Assembly: GCA_947501045.1 (NCBI GenBank)
Contig: CANMUI010000001.1
Span: 62,001-126,000 of the forward strand
Source: an uncultured Psychrobacter sp.
Lineage (GTDB): Bacteria; Pseudomonadota; Gammaproteobacteria; Pseudomonadales; Moraxellaceae
DNA: 64,000 nt
Direction: 5' to 3'
A program made the translations under genes and the position numbers. The notes below the pieces were generated by a model that searched no databases, had not been told where the DNA came from, and was given only the letters and a program-made list of their open reading frames with translations. Below, one piece after another: positions 45,649-54,454 of the stretch (positions are counted from its first letter, which is position 1; the number at the start of each line of letters is the position of its first letter).

Positions 45649-48597
45649 ATGTTAGACATAAACTTTTATTACAGTGAAAATGAATTAAGTGTTGATTTAA
45701 ATTTACCTGTAGATTCAGAAGACAAGATTTTTTATATATTGCATGAAGGTAATAAGGTTTTCACCAAGTATTTTGATGAAAACAGAGTAATTATTCCAAA
45801 AGATAATATTAGAAATAGAAAAGTGTATTTTGAAGTCTTATGGAAAGAAGAAGTTAAAAGCCGTAGCTTTAAAAGTTATTCAATAACTTTTGTTGAAATT
45901 AATAAAAAAATTTATCATGCTATTATTTCCAAAAAGAATAAATATGATGAGATCAAAGAAAACGGTTATAGTTCTATAGATAATGTTAAGAATGTTACTA
46001 TTAACGAAAATATTGATTGGCAAAATGGTCATAGAAACTTTGATTTTAACCTTAATGCATGGCGATTTTTAGCTCCTTACTGGGGTAAATTCTTAGAAAG
46101 CTACGATAATAACGTACTTAACGAGATAGTTACGACTATTTCAAGCTATCATAAACATATGTTAAGCAGCAAGTCTAAGGCTAATAAGTTTATATGGTAT
46201 GACATGGCTGCTGGCATAAGAGCGTTGCATATCTCTCTAGCTATAAGCTTTAAAGAGTTTTTATCGAAAGAAAATGTAAGAATGTTAGAAGAGTTACATA
46301 ATAACCATTTAGAAAAGCTTTTAGAGGAGAAGTTCTTCTCTCTAAATAATCATGGTATTTGGCAGATCTATGGGCTAAGAGTTCTGATATACATAGATAA
46401 TGATTCGGATTTAGCTGCATTGGCTTACTGTAATAAAAGATTTTCTGAACTTATTGATGCTAGTTTTAATAACGAAAAGGTTCATACAGAAAATTCTCCT
46501 TTTTATCATCAGTATGTTACAAAGCTCTTTAAAGTAGTTCCTACGCAGCTGTTCTTAAATAATGAGAAGTTAGCTTCTATAATATCCGACTCTACTCACT
46601 TCTCAGCTTGGCTAGCAGATGTAAATCAGCAATTTTTTCAGATAGGGGATACAGAAAGTTCATCCAAAAACAAATTACATTTAAGTAGTTATACCCCTGA
46701 TTTCAATAATAAGCAGACTAAGACTTATTCAAAAGTTTTTTATGACTCAGGTTATTTTGTTGCAAAAAGCTTTGATAATAAAGGTTTGTGTAGATCTGAA
46801 TTTGTTTTCTATAATACTTCAGACTCAATTGTACATAAGCATTTAGATGGTAATTCATTTATATTAAGATGCAACAATGTGGAATTGTTTGCAGATGCAG
46901 GAAAATATACCTACGACTACGGTGATTTTAAAAAATATTTTCGTTCTTTTAACGCGCACAACTGCATTTATCCAGAAAATAACGATATTTTATTAAGTGA
47001 ATTGAACTTAGAAAAAACTAGCTTTACTAGTTTTAAGATTGATGATTGTTATCAAATTTCATCAAAAGTAAGCTATAGTGATTATTTCGAGCATATTAGA
47101 AACTTGTCCTACTATCCTAATACTAAAATAGTTATAGAAGATGAAATACAAAATAAGAGTGAATCTAACAACGTTTTAAATTTTTTATTTGGAATTGATA
47201 TTGATGTACAAGACTGTTGTAGTGAAGGTTATTTACTATTGGGGTATAGAGGTATAGTAATGGCTAAATTAGCAGTACCTGAGGATTTCATTTCTTATAA
47301 AATTTACTTTGGTTCGAAAAATCCTTATAAAGGTTGGGTTAGTAAAAAATATTCAACATCAGAAGCTGTATTTGGTATTGAAATTACTTACCCGAATAAA
47401 ATTAAAAAACTAAAAACTGAAATAACTTTATTGTATGAAGCAGATAGTATTCAGAATAGTTTCTTTTTAAAAAGCGATTTTACAATGATAAATTTAGATG
47501 ATACTAAAGAGTTTAAAAGAAAAGTTATCAATAATAATGGATTCATAGGCTTAGAAACAGAATTTGAAGAAGATTTAGAGTATGCGTTTTATTTGACCCA
47601 TTCTAAAGGTACTGAAAAGAAAATGTATACTAGTGAACCTAAAGTTCGCTTTGATATACCTTTTGAAGAAGGTAGCTTTAAAGCTATATTTTACTACAAA
47701 TACAATGGAAAAAAGATAGCCCATAAACTATATTTTAATATTGATAAAGATGGGATTGTTGATTTATCAGAGTTAGTAGTTAGTAATATTATTGAAAAGA
47801 ATGGATATAAAATAGATTTTTATGATGTAGGTGCCTCAAAAACTTTTGTTGTCTTTAATGGAGCCGGAACATTAAAGACTGAAACACCGTTCGCTCTAAA
47901 TTACCTTAATAAGAATGGATTTAACGTAGTAGCTTGTTTACAAAATGATAATCAATATCAGGAGTTGTCATTTGAAGATGTTGAAAAGTATGTTTATCCC
48001 ATTGTTCGCAATCATGAAGTTTTCCTATATGGTAGCTCACTAGGTGGTTATTGTGCAATCTATTACGCAGGAGCGGTAAATGGTACGGTTATAGCGTCCG
48101 CACCTAGAAACTCAGCACATCCTATCTTAGTGGCATCCTCAGAAAAAGAGTCTAAGTTTGATGGAAAGAATTTTAAACATTTAAGGTTTGATGATAATAA
48201 AAAAACCGATAAAGATATTTTTATTTTTTATGATCCTTATGTAAAAGAAGATAGCTATTTTATAGAAAGTTTAATCGAAGATACCTTTAACAAGCTACAT
48301 TTGATCCGTTGTGATTTTGCTGGACATGAAGTCCTATATCATCTAAACCATACGAAACAATTAAGTCGTATAATAAAATCAATAACTGAGGGTGATACAC
48401 CTGTTATTGAAAAAATCGATAGTAGTTATACCTATATGGGTCAGGCAAGACAAGCCTATTTAATGGGAGACTACAAAAAATCAGTATCTTTATCAGCAAA
48501 AGCGCTTGAAGATAAGTCATTGAAAGAGGTGACTAAAAAGAAATTTAAGAGATTTAATAGTACTGCATTGGCAGCACTTAATAAATCGTCAGCTTAA
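45649..48597 (+). CDS. Heparinase II/III-like protein fused to a serine alpha/beta hydrolase
   Basis: 982 residues, no signal peptide. A small beta-rich N-terminus (1-110) precedes a heparinase-II/III-type region (about 125-640). This has the alpha-toroid motif KFIWYDMAAGIRALH, NNHGIWQIYG near 232, VHTENSPFYHQYV near 278, GDTE, and the beta-sandwich VHKHLDGNSFILR...ELFADAGKYTY near 397. The C-terminus (about 720-935) is an alpha/beta hydrolase: nucleophile elbow GSSLGGY (S797), acid candidate in FYDPYVKED near 861, and His in AGHEVLYH (H893). A short TPR-like tail follows. The first part is homologous to the gene at 52564. A polysaccharide lyase plus de-acylase acting inside the cell is inferred; substrate unknown. 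Confidence 0.75.
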   Translation: MLDINFYYSENELSVDLNLPVDSEDKIFYILHEGNKVFTKYFDENRVIIPKDNIRNRKVYFEVLWKEEVKSRSFKSYSITFVEINKKIYHAIISKKNKYDEIKENGYSSIDNVKNVTINENIDWQNGHRNFDFNLNAWRFLAPYWGKFLESYDNNVLNEIVTTISSYHKHMLSSKSKANKFIWYDMAAGIRALHISLAISFKEFLSKENVRMLEELHNNHLEKLLEEKFFSLNNHGIWQIYGLRVLIYIDNDSDLAALAYCNKRFSELIDASFNNEKVHTENSPFYHQYVTKLFKVVPTQLFLNNEKLASIISDSTHFSAWLADVNQQFFQIGDTESSSKNKLHLSSYTPDFNNKQTKTYSKVFYDSGYFVAKSFDNKGLCRSEFVFYNTSDSIVHKHLDGNSFILRCNNVELFADAGKYTYDYGDFKKYFRSFNAHNCIYPENNDILLSELNLEKTSFTSFKIDDCYQISSKVSYSDYFEHIRNLSYYPNTKIVIEDEIQNKSESNNVLNFLFGIDIDVQDCCSEGYLLLGYRGIVMAKLAVPEDFISYKIYFGSKNPYKGWVSKKYSTSEAVFGIEITYPNKIKKLKTEITLLYEADSIQNSFFLKSDFTMINLDDTKEFKRKVINNNGFIGLETEFEEDLEYAFYLTHSKGTEKKMYTSEPKVRFDIPFEEGSFKAIFYYKYNGKKIAHKLYFNIDKDGIVDLSELVVSNIIEKNGYKIDFYDVGASKTFVVFNGAGTLKTETPFALNYLNKNGFNVVACLQNDNQYQELSFEDVEKYVYPIVRNHEVFLYGSSLGGYCAIYYAGAVNGTVIASAPRNSAHPILVASSEKESKFDGKNFKHLRFDDNKKTDKDIFIFYDPYVKEDSYFIESLIEDTFNKLHLIRCDFAGHEVLYHLNHTKQLSRIIKSITEGDTPVIEKIDSSYTYMGQARQAYLMGDYKKSVSLSAKALEDKSLKEVTKKKFKRFNSTALAALNKSSA

Positions 48598-48632
48598 TTC
48601 AGTATAACAATTTTTTGCATGGAGAATGACTG

Positions 48633-49352
48633 ATGAAAATTAAAGTATATGGAGGCTGCGTTTCTCGAGATATCTTAAATTTTGATGATACTGATACAAT
48701 GCAGCTAGTTGGCTATCACGCACGATCCTCTCTAGCGACACTCGGATCGAAGAATATAACAAAGAAAATTTCGAAGAAATACTATGATTCTTTATCTAAT
48801 ATAGAATCTAAGTTTCAGCGCCGTATGGTTGAGTCCGATTTCAACAATGAAGTTATAAAATCTGTAAGTGTAAATGATTATGATTTTTTACTAATTGACT
48901 TTCTTGTTGATAGATTGCACTTAGCTGAACTAGACGGCAAATTAGTGACTCGTTCAGTAGAGTTTTTACGTTCAGGTATTAAACCTGATAAAGTTATAAA
49001 TACATTTTCAGATCAGTATTTCAAGCTTTGGAAGGAAGGTGTCGATAATCTATTTACTACGGTTAGTGATACAGTAGGTTTAGAGGCCATAAAAATTAAC
49101 AAGGTCTATTGGACAGATACAGCAACTGATGCCCAAGATAATATTAAATTAGGGGAAAAGTGGGACATTGAGAAAAACAATGAAAAATTAAATGCGATGT
49201 ATAAATACGTAGAAGGTATTTTGCCACAGTCTAGCATAATTGAAGTTAGTAAAGATCTGCTTATAGCTGACTCAAATCATAAATGGGGCTTATCACCATT
49301 TCATTACACTGACGATTATTATAAAAGAATGCTAGAGATAGTAACAAAATAG
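48633..49352 (+). CDS. DUF6270-like SGNH-fold protein
   Basis: 239 residues. The N-terminal VYGGCVSRDIL resembles the nucleophile block of SGNH hydrolases (here GCVSRD, with Ser), and the C-terminal HKWGLSPFHYTDDYYKRM fits block V with its catalytic His. This is the pattern of DUF6270, a family often encoded in capsule or O-antigen loci and suspected of adding or removing acyl groups. No signal peptide, so cytoplasmic. Function in the locus is inferred, not shown. GGAG precedes the ATG by 9 bases; 36 bases after the preceding gene. Confidence 0.65.
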   Translation: MKIKVYGGCVSRDILNFDDTDTMQLVGYHARSSLATLGSKNITKKISKKYYDSLSNIESKFQRRMVESDFNNEVIKSVSVNDYDFLLIDFLVDRLHLAELDGKLVTRSVEFLRSGIKPDKVINTFSDQYFKLWKEGVDNLFTTVSDTVGLEAIKINKVYWTDTATDAQDNIKLGEKWDIEKNNEKLNAMYKYVEGILPQSSIIEVSKDLLIADSNHKWGLSPFHYTDDYYKRMLEIVTK

Positions 49353-49417
49353 TAAGTAGTAATTATTGAGATATTATTACTGTCAATACGGCTGATAGTA
49401 GTTATTGAGTTATACAT

Positions 49418-49455
49418 AAGAGAGAAGACCTAGCGTAGGTTACTCTTGTATTTTT
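49418..49455 (+). terminator. Hairpin before the 1022-residue glycosyltransferase, possible attenuator
   Basis: AAGAG and ACCTA pair with TAGGT and CTCTT around a GCG loop, with an unequal internal loop, followed by GTATTTTT. It lies only 12 bases before the next ATG, so it could terminate partly within the operon. Confidence 0.4.
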
Positions 49456-49467
49456 GAGGAAGTTTAA

Positions 49468-52400
49468 ATGAGTTTAGAAAAAATGTCAGCGAGTAAATCC
49501 TTTATTGATCTTAAAACAAAGGACAGCGTAACTAAAGAGCTTAAATTATCAAATATCCAGCTGATAGAAAAAATAGAATTGCCACTCAAAAATCCAGTAT
49601 GGTACCCAATTTCAGTTAAGTCAGGACAGCGTATAAGTATCAAAGCTATCGTAGAGTATCTAAACATTAATTATACCGATAATCGTAAAGCAGTACTGTT
49701 GATTAGGACCTATAACGACGCTGGCGAAGAAGTAAACGTGTCTTTTGATAAAATGGCAAGATCTGATAATTTCGAAGCACACTTCAAATACTTGTCATCT
49801 ACGCAAGATATTGTGGAAGAGCTATACACGTTCATAGTACCTGAAGGCGTATCCATCATACATTTCGGTTTCAGTAGATTTTTATGTTCTGAAGACGAGC
49901 GGGTAGTAGTGAATGATCTTACTATCTATCCTGAAGAAAAGATTGAGGTAAGTAAGTTATCTGAATTATTCCTAATACCTAATGAGCACTCAATAGGAAA
50001 AGTAGAACTACCATTAAAAGATCCCATATGGTATCTGAGTTCAGTTAAGCCAGGGCATAGCTTAAGTATTAAGGCTATAGTAGAGTATTCGAACATAAAG
50101 ACTGCTAGCAAACGTAAGGCTTTATTACTAGTAAAATGTTATGACGAAACTGATGAAGAGGTCAATGGTCATTTTAATAATTTGTCTTGGTCTGAGAATT
50201 TTGAAGCCCACTTTAAATATTTACCGCCTACACGTGGTGTAGTTGATAATCTATATACCTTATTAGTACCTGAGAATGTAGCTACTGTTCATGTTGGTTT
50301 CGTTAGGTTCCTATGTTCGGCAGATGAAAAAGTAATCTTAAATGAGCTTTCATTATCCTCCTCTATTGTAGAAGACAATGAAAACTTGGGTATCGTAGAA
50401 AATGAACTAGATATTGAAGACAGTGAAGAAGAATACAAAGTTGCTTTTTCTGAATTTGAAGATATCTATTCAGCACTGATAGAGTTTGACAAGAACAATT
50501 CATTCCTGAGTAAGGATGATAAGGCTCACAAACTCATATTGGCCAGTAAAACTATAGATACGGAGTCAAGATATATAGTAGCAGGTATAGCAGCGAATTT
50601 ATGTCAAGATGCTTTTACTCTTATGAGCTACGCTTGGGAATGTGTTTATAGTAAAAATTACTACAAAGCTATAGAGGTTTTAGATCATTTACAAGTAAAC
50701 GAACTAGCCAATGAAAAACAGCTTCGAAGTTTGAAAGGTTCTTTATCTTCGAGACTATCAGATAGAGATATTAAAGCTTATTCGAAACAGTCTACAGAAG
50801 GTAATCCTGTAACTACAGGAACTAATACTAACTCGAATAAAGAGAATGAGAGTGGATTAAACATCAAATATGATGAAGAGCAAGTTGCTGTTATATTAGA
50901 TAAATCTGGGGCTGAAGAAGTTATAGAGCTACTTGATAATGAGATTTTTAGCAATAAGATTAAAGCCACTTATGCATTAAAAGCAGCTAATGCAGTACGT
51001 AATTATAAAGATTCTCGTCCAGAAGACTTTAAACATGATACCGATTTACTAGCATCGTATGCCTATGCGCTTGATAAGAGTGAAAGTACATTGCGCAACG
51101 TTTATTTTGCTTATCAGCGCACTTTTCAATACGATAAGTTAGAAGAAGTTACCACTCTTTTACGTATGATCACAGGAGACAACCCAACACCAAGACAACG
51201 TAAACTACTGTGGTCAACGCCTGAGCATCTCATTACTCTAGCTGATCAAGTTCCTGACCGTAGGCAAGCGTTAGCATACGAACCCACTGAAGGTAAGATC
51301 TGTTATGTGATCCATAATAGCTTACCTTATTCGAGTGGCGGTTACGCTACCCGCGGGCATGGTCTGCTGACTGCGCTAAATGCTCAAGGATTAGATATCT
51401 ATGCCATGACACGACCTGGGTATCCGCATGACATTAGCGACATCAAAGTCGAAGAAGTGCTGCCTGCTGATCGTATAGATGATGTCATCTATAAGCGTCT
51501 ACTATCACCTTCGCGTCGTGACTATTCAAACTATGAATATATATTAAAAGCCGTAGAGAGCTATAAACAGGCTTTTGAAGTCGATAGACCAGCTTTGATT
51601 ATTGCAGCGTCTAATCATTTAGATGGTCTGCCTGCTATGTTTGCTGCTCGCGATCTAGGTATCCCCTTTATCTATGAAATACGCGGTTTTTGGGAGATCA
51701 CTCGGTTATCGAAACATCCTGAGTTTGAACAAGATCCTATGTTTGAAGTAGAAAAGCGACTAGAGGCTGTAGTTGCAGAACATGCTGATCATATCTTTAC
51801 CCTTACTCAGGGGATGGTAGATGAGTTGGAGTCAAGAGGAGTACAAACTCAATATCGCATTACTCTATTGCCGAACTCATGCAATGTTGAACGTTTTAAC
51901 CCTATTCCAAAAGATACAGAGTTGGCAGCTGAGCTTAACATACCTTTAGATGTGCCCGTCATCGGCTACGTTGGTACCTTAGTAAGTTATGAAGGGCTTG
52001 ATGACCTAGCTATGGCTTGCTCTAAACTAAAGCAATTAGGTTACGAGTTTAGACTCTTGATAGTCGGTAATGAGGACGCCACCGGACAAAGCAAAGGCAG
52101 TATCGTCCAACAAATAGAACAAATAGCCGAAGAGACAGAATTTAAAGACTGGCTAATTATGCCAGGACGCATACCGTTTGAAGAGGTTGAGAGCTATTAT
52201 TCTTTGATTGATATTGCACCTTTTCCTCGCAAAGCTTGGCCAGTATGTGAAATAGTGCCACCTATGAAAACCCTAGAGGCGCTATCAATGAAAAAAGCGG
52301 TAGTGGTATCAAGCAATAAAGCTCTGACAGAGATGATCACCCACGATGTGAATGGACGTATCTTTGAGCGTGGTAATGTAGAGGATTTGGTAGAGCAGCT

Positions 52401-52536
52401 ACAATACTTGCTTGATCATCCAGAGAAGTGGTCAGGTTATGGCGAAGCGGGTCGTATATTTGTGGAGAATGAACGTACTTGGCAGCGCACTGCTGAGAAG
52501 GCTGTAGCGGTAATTGAGAAAGTATTAAATCAATAA
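49468..52536 (+). CDS. Large glycosyltransferase with tandem beta-rich domains and GT4 C-terminus
   Basis: 1022 residues, cytoplasmic. Two adjacent copies of a beta-rich domain (about residues 32-154 and 175-297) are about half identical to each other. A helical region follows (315-590; part of it TPR-like, e.g. YSKNYYKAIEVLDHL) broken by a Asn/Thr-rich linker near 445. Residues 600-1022 form a GT4/GT-B glycosyltransferase: VIHNSLPYSSGGYATRGHGLL, FIYEIRGFWEI, LPNSCNVERF, VIGYVGTLVSYEGLDDL and the donor-binding PPMKTLEALSMKKAVV. The beta-rich domain may bind the growing glycan. GAGGA precedes the ATG. Confidence 0.82.
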   Translation: MSLEKMSASKSFIDLKTKDSVTKELKLSNIQLIEKIELPLKNPVWYPISVKSGQRISIKAIVEYLNINYTDNRKAVLLIRTYNDAGEEVNVSFDKMARSDNFEAHFKYLSSTQDIVEELYTFIVPEGVSIIHFGFSRFLCSEDERVVVNDLTIYPEEKIEVSKLSELFLIPNEHSIGKVELPLKDPIWYLSSVKPGHSLSIKAIVEYSNIKTASKRKALLLVKCYDETDEEVNGHFNNLSWSENFEAHFKYLPPTRGVVDNLYTLLVPENVATVHVGFVRFLCSADEKVILNELSLSSSIVEDNENLGIVENELDIEDSEEEYKVAFSEFEDIYSALIEFDKNNSFLSKDDKAHKLILASKTIDTESRYIVAGIAANLCQDAFTLMSYAWECVYSKNYYKAIEVLDHLQVNELANEKQLRSLKGSLSSRLSDRDIKAYSKQSTEGNPVTTGTNTNSNKENESGLNIKYDEEQVAVILDKSGAEEVIELLDNEIFSNKIKATYALKAANAVRNYKDSRPEDFKHDTDLLASYAYALDKSESTLRNVYFAYQRTFQYDKLEEVTTLLRMITGDNPTPRQRKLLWSTPEHLITLADQVPDRRQALAYEPTEGKICYVIHNSLPYSSGGYATRGHGLLTALNAQGLDIYAMTRPGYPHDISDIKVEEVLPADRIDDVIYKRLLSPSRRDYSNYEYILKAVESYKQAFEVDRPALIIAASNHLDGLPAMFAARDLGIPFIYEIRGFWEITRLSKHPEFEQDPMFEVEKRLEAVVAEHADHIFTLTQGMVDELESRGVQTQYRITLLPNSCNVERFNPIPKDTELAAELNIPLDVPVIGYVGTLVSYEGLDDLAMACSKLKQLGYEFRLLIVGNEDATGQSKGSIVQQIEQIAEETEFKDWLIMPGRIPFEEVESYYSLIDIAPFPRKAWPVCEIVPPMKTLEALSMKKAVVVSSNKALTEMITHDVNGRIFERGNVEDLVEQLQYLLDHPEKWSGYGEAGRIFVENERTWQRTAEKAVAVIEKVLNQ
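49561..50358 (+). repeat. Internal tandem duplication within the large glycosyltransferase gene
   Basis: Two units (49561-49929 and 49990-50358) align in frame without gaps at a period of exactly 429 bases (143 codons). About 54% of the encoded residues are identical by eye count (67 of 123). Shared landmarks: ELPLK.P.WY, SIKAIVEY, NFEAHFKYL and RFLCS. Confidence 0.9.
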
Positions 52537-52563
52537 TTTACTAAATTGGATATCTGAATTGTC

Positions 52564-54423
52564 ATGCTAATACCTTACGAAGACCTTATGGGAAATAGTA
52601 ACAAAAGTCATGCCCTTATCTTAAAAAAAGCGTTGCAGGTATTAGACGAAGGATGGGTGATTGGTAGTTATCCTCCGGTTAGAGTAGATAGGTTAGTAGA
52701 CTGGCAGCTGCATGACGAGGACCAACGTTCTTGGAATTTTCATATCCATTCATGGGATATGGTTGAAGCATTATTAACCGCTTACAATAAGGACCCGTTT
52801 ACGCTTTTTTTACGCCCAGCTGTGCAAGTCGCATTAGACTGGGTAGAGCAGCATACAAAGGTAGCCAAACCATTAGTCTCTGATACCATATCCAAATTTG
52901 CTTGGTATGATATGGCAGCAGGGTTACGTGCTTATCGACTCGCCTTCATAATTGACGCTGCTGACCACGAGGGTATGTTAACAGAACAAGAGAGGCACTT
53001 ATTATGGGAAGGCTTATTGGCGCATGATGATTATTTAAAAGCAGATGATAACATCGCTTTTCATACCAATCACGGATATTATCAAGCCGCTGGACAAATC
53101 GCTATGGGCAGACGTTTTGCCCAAACTCAAGATACAATGGCGACTGCATTGCAACAGGGTACCGAGCGTTTCAAAATTATGCTTGATACTCAGTTCACTC
53201 AGGATGGGGTGCACAGAGAGCATTCTCCAGATTATCACCGCATGGTTTATGAGACTTTAGTTGGAGTCATAAGCGCTGACTTAATTGATGACGAGAATAT
53301 TCTTGCATTTACTAAGACTATTGAAGAAGCTTTGTCTTGGTTTATCTATCCGCATAGACGTATTGTTAACTTTGGAGATTCGGATTCTCGTGATGTCACC
53401 AGTACAATTAATATGGCAAAGCTGAAATGGCAAACCTCGTCAATGCATTTTGTGACGACAAATGGTGAACTTGGCTCTTTGACTGGTAAAACCCTAAAGG
53501 TGTTTAAGGAGGCAGGATACTTTGTTATGCGGTTTAACCCGGACAATACAGCAAAAGCATACGATCATTATAGTTATCTGGCACAAACGGCAGCTTTTCA
53601 TTCGAGAACTCATAAACATGCAGATGATCTAAGTTTTGTTTGGAGTGATAGGAGACATAATATTCTTATCGATGCAGGTCGCTATGGTTATATCGGTAAG
53701 GCTGAAATGGGTACAGAACTTTGGAAGCAAGGTTATTGGTATACGCATCCTAACCGATTATATTGTGAATCCACACGCGCGCACAACACACTTGAGTTTG
53801 ATGGAGAGGATTACCCTCGAAAAGGCGTAAAACCATATGAGAGTGCTATTGGACGTCATCACCAGTATGCGAATGGATTAACTATACTAGAAACAGAATG
53901 CAAACATTTCAAAAGTATTCGTCGTGTAAGAGTATTACTGTATATGCCGAATCAATGGTTAATTGTTTATGATTGGTTTAAGGATAATATAGATGATAAA
54001 CATGAAGTACGCCAATGGTTTAACTTCGCACCCAAGATTAAGTTGACTCAAACAGATAAGAGCTATATTACAAAACTGGATAATCACACGCAACTACATG
54101 TAACTAATTTATTAGAAGAAGTGACTGCTTCTGATATTATGCATGGTGTAGAAGAGCCTAGATTACAAGGATGGTTTTCCCCTGCTGAGCGCGAGTTCAT
54201 TGCGGTAGACTCTATTTACTATGCTATCAATAACTTAAATACAGGATCTATCGCTACCTTGTTCAGCTTCAATGGTTCGCCCACTGTAAACTTAGATAAA
54301 AATGTAGTCAATGTGTCTGGTCGCCGTGCTCAGTTTAGTTGGTCAGACGATTTGGGTCAGCATAATATTCAGCTAAAACGAGATGATGAGATCAATATTG
54401 GCTGTATATATAAACTAATTTAA
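52564..54423 (+). CDS. Heparinase II/III family protein
   Basis: 619 residues. Alpha-toroid N-terminal domain with KFAWYDMAAGLRAYRL near 115, AFHTNHGYYQAAG near 165 and VHREHSPDYHRMV near 218; then the C-terminal beta-sandwich with RTHKHADDLSFVW near 348, ILIDAGRYGYIG and ARAHNTLEFDGEDY. This is the Hepar_II_III_N plus Hepar_II_III arrangement of polysaccharide lyases acting on uronic-acid-containing glycans. ManNAcA from WecBC would be a uronic acid in the product. No signal peptide, so probably cytoplasmic. Starts 28 bases after the preceding glycosyltransferase. Paralogue of the N-terminal part of the 45649 gene. Confidence 0.82.
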   Translation: MLIPYEDLMGNSNKSHALILKKALQVLDEGWVIGSYPPVRVDRLVDWQLHDEDQRSWNFHIHSWDMVEALLTAYNKDPFTLFLRPAVQVALDWVEQHTKVAKPLVSDTISKFAWYDMAAGLRAYRLAFIIDAADHEGMLTEQERHLLWEGLLAHDDYLKADDNIAFHTNHGYYQAAGQIAMGRRFAQTQDTMATALQQGTERFKIMLDTQFTQDGVHREHSPDYHRMVYETLVGVISADLIDDENILAFTKTIEEALSWFIYPHRRIVNFGDSDSRDVTSTINMAKLKWQTSSMHFVTTNGELGSLTGKTLKVFKEAGYFVMRFNPDNTAKAYDHYSYLAQTAAFHSRTHKHADDLSFVWSDRRHNILIDAGRYGYIGKAEMGTELWKQGYWYTHPNRLYCESTRAHNTLEFDGEDYPRKGVKPYESAIGRHHQYANGLTILETECKHFKSIRRVRVLLYMPNQWLIVYDWFKDNIDDKHEVRQWFNFAPKIKLTQTDKSYITKLDNHTQLHVTNLLEEVTASDIMHGVEEPRLQGWFSPAEREFIAVDSIYYAINNLNTGSIATLFSFNGSPTVNLDKNVVNVSGRRAQFSWSDDLGQHNIQLKRDDEINIGCIYKLI

Positions 54424-54454
54424 TTTAAGATAAATATAAAGGATAATATGAGCT

